Part shown: piece by piece, positions 14,709-16,936 of the stretch | Layout: the number at the start of each line of letters is the position of its first letter | Numbering within the stretch: the first letter of the stretch is position 1 | Source of the DNA: Candidatus Woesearchaeota archaeon | Lineage (GTDB): Archaea > Nanobdellota > Nanobdellia > SCGC-AAA011-G17 > GW2011-AR20 | Assembly: GCA_018302725.1 (NCBI GenBank) | Contig: JAGVZJ010000014.1 | Coordinates: forward strand, 1 to 16,936 | Length of the DNA: 16,936 nucleotides | Reading direction: 5' to 3' | The notes under the pieces: model-generated | Database searches by the model: none | Told to the model about the DNA's origin: nothing | What the model saw: the letters and a program-made list of their open reading frames with translations, nothing else | Program-made: the position numbers and the translations under genes

Positions 14709-15235
14709 TTTATGAACCTGACGAAGATTCTTTTTTGTTAGTTAAACACATCAAGAGGTTAGCTAAAAACAAAAGAGTTTTAGATATGGGAACTGGATTT
14801 GGGATATTAGCTGAGACAGCAATAAGATCTGGAGCAGTAGATGTCTTGGCTGTAGATATTAATGAAGAAGTTATAGACTATGTAAAATCAAAAGGCATTA
14901 AGGCAAAGGTTTCTGATTTATTCTCAAATGTCAATGAAAAATTTGATTTGATAGTTTTTAATCCCCCCTACCTCCCTGAAGATGAAATGGAAGATGAAGA
15001 AACCAGGAGGATAACTACCGGAGGAAAAAGAGGATATGAACTGCTAGGCAAGTTCCTTGCAAGTGCAAAAAGTTATCTGAATAAAAAAGGACAGATACTG
15101 ACTGTGTTTAGCTCTTTGACCCACAAGGATAAAATTGATAAAATGTTAAAAGAGGGAGGATACAAGTTTGACTGCTTAGAAAAGAAGAAACTATTTTTTG
15201 AAGAGCTGTATGTTTATCTGATATTTAAAGATTAA
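14705..15235 (+). CDS. HemK2/Mtq2-type protein-glutamine N5-methyltransferase
   Basis: This 176-residue SAM enzyme has the archaeal/eukaryotic HemK2 hallmarks. YEPDEDSFLL sits at the N-terminus (3-12), motif I LDMGTGFGIL at about 26-35, AVDINEE at about 55-61, and the catalytic NPPYLPED at about 85-92, which binds a planar amide or base nitrogen. Lacking the N-terminal domain of bacterial PrmC, it matches the length of Mtq2/HemK2, which methylates the Gln of the GGQ loop in class I release factors together with the partner Trm112. Eukaryotic relatives can also modify histone lysine. The gene starts within the stop of the broken nucleotidase (ATGA), and its stop is followed at once by the promoter of the ATP-cone gene. 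Confidence 0.9.
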   Translation: MIYEPDEDSFLLVKHIKRLAKNKRVLDMGTGFGILAETAIRSGAVDVLAVDINEEVIDYVKSKGIKAKVSDLFSNVNEKFDLIVFNPPYLPEDEMEDEETRRITTGGKRGYELLGKFLASAKSYLNKKGQILTVFSSLTHKDKIDKMLKEGGYKFDCLEKKKLFFEELYVYLIFKD

Positions 15236-15236
15236 G

Positions 15237-15245
15237 TTTATATAT
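15237..15245 (+). promoter_or_regulatory. TATA box for the ATP-cone gene
   Basis: TTTATATAT starts immediately after the HemK2 stop and lies 33-41 nt before ATG 15278. It implies a leader of about 10-15 nt, which holds the Shine-Dalgarno site at 15267-15274. Confidence 0.5.
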
Positions 15246-15266
15246 TACTTACACATATATTTTTTA

Positions 15267-15274
15267 GAGGTGAT
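15267..15274 (+). promoter_or_regulatory. Shine-Dalgarno site of the ATP-cone gene
   Basis: GAGGTGAT, the canonical archaeal sequence complementary to the 16S rRNA 3' end, lies three bases before ATG 15278. It fixes the start and the strand of this gene against a long open frame on the opposite strand. Confidence 0.7.
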
Positions 15275-15277
15275 TTT

Positions 15278-15553
15278 ATGGTTGATACTATTATAAAAAA
15301 AGATTGTAGAAGACAGAAGTTTAGTAAAGCAAAGATTGAAAGAGCGATAGACAAAGCAACTAGAGAAGCTAAAGTTTCTGCAGTAAAAAGGAAAGAAATC
15401 TGCAAGGAAATAGCAAGCGGAATTGTAGAAAGCCTAAAGAGAAGAAAAACAATAAGTGCTTCTGAATTAAGAACTAGAGTTTTAAGAAGACTGGAGACAA
15501 GATCAAAAGCTGCAGTAAAAGCTTGGAGAAGATACGACAGAAGGAAAAAATAA
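15278..15553 (+). CDS. Stand-alone ATP-cone domain protein
   Basis: This very basic 91-residue protein is one ATP-cone domain. It begins TIIKKDCRRQKFSKAKIERAI (4-24), matching the V-x-K-R-D-G-x4-F-x3-K-I opening; the glycine after Asp is C10 here. The helices VKRKEICKEIASGIVESL and ISASELRTRVLRRLETRSKAAVKAW and the final WRRYDRR follow the domain to its end. ATP-cones bind ATP or dATP and control oligomerisation, as in ribonucleotide reductases and NrdR. No reductase, zinc ribbon or other enzyme domain is attached. It could be a nucleotide sensor acting on a partner protein, or a nucleic-acid-binding variant given its charge. A TATA box and a strong GAGGTGAT site support expression. Confidence 0.8.
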   Translation: MVDTIIKKDCRRQKFSKAKIERAIDKATREAKVSAVKRKEICKEIASGIVESLKRRKTISASELRTRVLRRLETRSKAAVKAWRRYDRRKK

Positions 15554-15560
15554 TGCAACC

Positions 15561-15570
15561 TAAATATTTT
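15561..15570 (+). promoter_or_regulatory. TATA-like box for the YunG-like gene
   Basis: TAAATATTTT lies 18-27 nt before ATG 15588 and is followed by a T-tract. The T-tract may also end the ATP-cone transcript. The 34-nt gap thus holds a promoter and possibly a terminator. Confidence 0.4.
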
Positions 15571-15587
15571 ATCTCTTTATTTTTTTT

Positions 15588-15968
15588 ATGAATTTAAGGG
15601 AATTAGAATTATGCCTGGAAAGTTCATGGGGCAGAGATACTTGCTACTCTTCTATGAGGGAAGGATGGAGCAGGGATAATCCAGCTAACGGGCAGTGCAC
15701 CGCTACTTCTCTTGTTGTAAAAGATTATTTTGGGGGAGATATTATTTTCTGCTTTGCTATTACACCTAATGGAGGCAGAGAACCTCATTTCTTTAACAGG
15801 CTAAAAGATGGAGATGTGGATCTTACAAGAAGGCAGTTTCCAGATGGGACTGTGTTTGTTGAAGAGAGAGTTATGGAAAAAGAACACATACTTAGCATGC
15901 CTAATGGTGTTACTGACAGATATACTATTTTAAAAGAAAGAACTCAACAAGCACTAAGAGTTTGTTGA
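15588..15968 (+). CDS. YunG-like family protein, possible papain/transglutaminase-like fold
   Basis: This 126-residue protein resembles the YunG family known from Bacillus and scattered elsewhere. SSWGRDTCYSSMREGWSRDNPANGQC (12-37) is followed by TSLVVKDYFGGDI, then EPHFFNRLKDGDVDLTRRQFP (65-85). The order C37 on a helix start, H67 and D78 in the strands that follow is the arrangement of a Cys-His-Asp triad in papain or transglutaminase folds; catalysis is my inference and the family has no established role that I know of. No signal peptide or membrane segment is seen. It appears to be a single-gene unit between the ATP-cone gene and the gene-free region before uL1. In an archaeon it may have arrived by transfer from bacteria. 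Confidence 0.72.
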   Translation: MNLRELELCLESSWGRDTCYSSMREGWSRDNPANGQCTATSLVVKDYFGGDIIFCFAITPNGGREPHFFNRLKDGDVDLTRRQFPDGTVFVEERVMEKEHILSMPNGVTDRYTILKERTQQALRVC

Positions 15969-15991
15969 ATTTTAATGTAAATTCTAGAAAG

Positions 15992-15999
15992 TATAAATA
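15992..15999 (+). promoter_or_regulatory. TATA box upstream of the gene-free block
   Basis: TATAAATA is a near-consensus archaeal TATA box, but no coding start lies 25-35 nt downstream. A transcript from here would begin near 16022. It would either be a small RNA or a long leader for uL1. Confidence 0.45.
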
Positions 16000-16021
16000 A
16001 AAGAAAAAGAGGAAATTTACT

Positions 16022-16140
16022 GTTCAATAACCTCTTCTAAGCCTCTCAAAAATTTTTCGAGAAGATTTCAAACTAAAAAGCCATACCGACCCCCCGAATA
16101 CGACACCTTTAATTAGCACCCGAGTTTAAGACAGAGAGGG
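16022..16140 (+). ncRNA. Candidate structured RNA of unknown class
   Basis: Starting about 25 nt after the TATA box at 15992, this block has base composition unlike its flanks. A possible closing helix pairs CCTCTC (16042-16047) with GAGAGG (16134-16139). A competing local hairpin pairs CTCAAAAA-type bases (16044-16051) with TTTTTCGAGA (16053-16062). The two pairings share bases and exclude each other, as in attenuators. It matches no RNA class I can name. The pairing may be chance, so confidence is low. Confidence 0.3.
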
Positions 16141-16151
16141 AATTAGAAATA

Positions 16152-16160
16152 TTTATAAAT
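16152..16160 (+). promoter_or_regulatory. TATA box for uL1
   Basis: TTTATAAAT lies 56-64 nt before ATG 16216, so transcription should start near 16180-16185 and leave a leader of about 30-35 nt. This is longer than for most genes in this window. Confidence 0.55.
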
Positions 16161-16192
16161 ACTATTTATTCAGCTTATCTTACCCATTAACA

Positions 16193-16210
16193 CTACTTTA
16201 AGTAGGAGGG
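16193..16210 (+). promoter_or_regulatory. uL1 leader hairpin next to the Shine-Dalgarno site
   Basis: CTACTT and AAGTAG form a perfect inverted repeat (16193-16205). The last G of the stem is the first G of GGAGGG (16205-16210), which lies five bases before ATG 16216. Folding would crowd the ribosome-binding site. uL1 is known in bacteria and methanogens to repress its own mRNA, so translational control is plausible, but the methanogen site that I know of differs in position. Confidence 0.45.
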
Positions 16211-16215
16211 AATAA

Positions 16216-16936
16216 ATGGAAAAAAGCAAAGTATTAGAGACTATAAAAGTTTTAAGGGAATTCTCTAAAAAAAGAAATTTTAAACAGAGTGTAGACCTCA
16301 TTATTAATCTTAAAGAAATCAATGTAAAAAAACAAGACAGCCAAATAGACCAGTATACTGTATTGCCCCATCCTAGAAAAAAGAAATTGAAAATTTGCGC
16401 CTTGGTTGGATCTGAGCTTGCAGAATCTGCAAAAGTTTTTGATGAAATTGTTGTGCAGCAAGACTTTCCAAAATATCAAGCTAATCCTGAACTGATAAAT
16501 GCTTTAACTAAAAAGTTTGATGTCTTCGTGGCCCAGGCTAATATCATGACACAGATAGCAACTACATTTGGTAGAACTCTTGGACCAAAAGGATTGATGC
16601 CTAATCCTAAAGCAGGGTGTGTCGTAGCCCCCGGGGCTAACTTAAATGTAATTTCTGCAAAATTGCAAAAAACAGTAAGATTACAGGCAAAGAAAGAGCC
16701 TATAATAAAGGCCTCTATCGGAAGCGAGGATATGGGGGATGAAGATTTAGCTGAAAATATATTGTCTGTTTACAATAGTTTAGTCCCCTCATTACCTCAA
16801 GAAGAAGGCAATGTCAAAAATGTTTTATTAAAAACAACAATGAGCCCTGCGATCAAGATTGGGGAGAAGAAAGAGGAGATTGAAGCTAAATTAAAAGGCA
16901 AGGACAGACTTAAGAAAAAAACTAAAAAAGAAGATA
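16216..16936 (+). CDS. rpl1: 50S ribosomal protein uL1 (L1), 3' end outside the window
   Basis: Ribosomal protein L1 builds the mobile L1 stalk that helps release deacylated tRNA from the E site. About 240 codons are present before the window ends inside the lysine-rich tail. QYTVLPHPRKKKLKICAL lies at about 45-63, and the signature GRTLGPKGLMPNPKAGCVVAPG begins at residue 119; the RNA-binding TTMSPAIKIG segment is near the C-terminus. It starts at ATG 16216 with GGAGGG five bases upstream. Its tail (KGKDRLKKKTKKED and on) is longer and more charged than usual for archaeal L1. The gene before it is not uL11, so the common uL11-uL1-uL10-L12 order is not seen to the left; uL10 may lie to the right. 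The frame is open to the edge with no stop. Confidence 0.95.
   Translation, partial: MEKSKVLETIKVLREFSKKRNFKQSVDLIINLKEINVKKQDSQIDQYTVLPHPRKKKLKICALVGSELAESAKVFDEIVVQQDFPKYQANPELINALTKKFDVFVAQANIMTQIATTFGRTLGPKGLMPNPKAGCVVAPGANLNVISAKLQKTVRLQAKKEPIIKASIGSEDMGDEDLAENILSVYNSLVPSLPQEEGNVKNVLLKTTMSPAIKIGEKKEEIEAKLKGKDRLKKKTKKED

Larger units (their letters stand above)
15969..16215 (+). other. Gene-free stretch with promoter signals and possible RNA structure
   Basis: No open frame of note lies in these 247 bases. TATAAATA is at 15992-15999, and TTTATAAAT, the uL1 TATA box, is at 16152-16160. Between them lies a block richer in C (16080-16125) than its AT-rich surroundings. CCTCTC at 16042-16047 is the exact complement of GAGAGG at 16134-16139. 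A second small hairpin sits in front of the uL1 ribosome-binding site. I see no tRNA or box C/D signature. Confidence 0.7.

Noticed and set aside
15238..15558. Long open frame on the minus strand opposite the ATP-cone gene
   Set aside because: It is a low-complexity hydrophobic translation with no promoter or ribosome site, while the plus strand has a TATA box, GAGGTGAT and a recognisable domain.
16053..16070. TTCGAGA resembling a tRNA T-loop
   Set aside because: No flanking 5-bp T stem, no acceptor stem and no D or anticodon arm at the right distances.
16080..16130. Loose likeness to part of 5S rRNA (CCGAATACG ... TTAA ... GC)
   Set aside because: The spacing is wrong, the 5' third and the closing helix of 5S rRNA are absent, and the similarity is short. 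Kept only as an unnamed structured block.

Overview
The window is archaeal chromosome, low in G+C and densely packed. Four things show this: an AglB/STT3 oligosaccharyltransferase with WWDYGY, an archaeal-type uL1 at the right edge, archaeal families (DUF357, AK6/Fap7, HemK2/Mtq2, TtuA), and A/T-rich TATA boxes about 25 bp before many start codons, which implies leaderless transcripts. The small genes and mixed gene content suggest a DPANN-type lineage, but there is no rRNA here and that placement is an inference. I see no insertion sequence, CRISPR array or tRNA.

Layout. (1) 25-3395, minus strand: a fused PyrE-PyrF UMP synthase, then a compact sulfur-transfer cassette of an E1-like adenylyltransferase, a 64-residue ubiquitin-like carrier ending in Gly-Gly, and a TtuA/Ncs6-type tRNA thiolase. 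(2) 3450-4396, plus: a winged-helix/MNT nucleotidyltransferase and a HEPN protein, i.e. a toxin-antitoxin-like pair, preceded by a near-perfect 17-bp tandem repeat over its promoter. (3) 4464-6102, plus: a SPOUT-like RNA methyltransferase, a DUF357 protein and an AK6/Fap7 kinase, a set with an RNA/ribosome-maturation flavour. (4) 6077-7516, minus: a PHP-domain protein and a GT2 glycosyltransferase, each with its own promoter. (5) 7589-13798, minus: a cell-surface glycosylation operon reading cyclophilin-like protein, AglB, GT-C-like membrane protein and two SAM methyltransferases, with overlapping ends. (6) 13886-15235, plus: a small winged-helix protein, a broken deoxyribonucleotidase and HemK2/Mtq2, joined by ATGA overlaps. 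(7) 15278-15968, plus: a stand-alone ATP-cone protein and a YunG-like protein. (8) 15969-16215: a gene-free stretch with its own TATA box and possible RNA structure. (9) 16216 to the edge: uL1, cut off.

How the genes fit together. The cyclophilin-AglB block and the neighbouring GT2 probably assemble and transfer glycans at the membrane. The E1/carrier/TtuA set probably makes 2-thiouridine in tRNA and could also conjugate proteins. The most unusual signals are the HEPN-MNT pair with altered active-site residues and a tandem operator, the frameshifted nucleotidase kept inside a translationally coupled operon, the altered D/K/D spacing in the OMP decarboxylase half of the pyrimidine enzyme, and the possible structured RNA before uL1.
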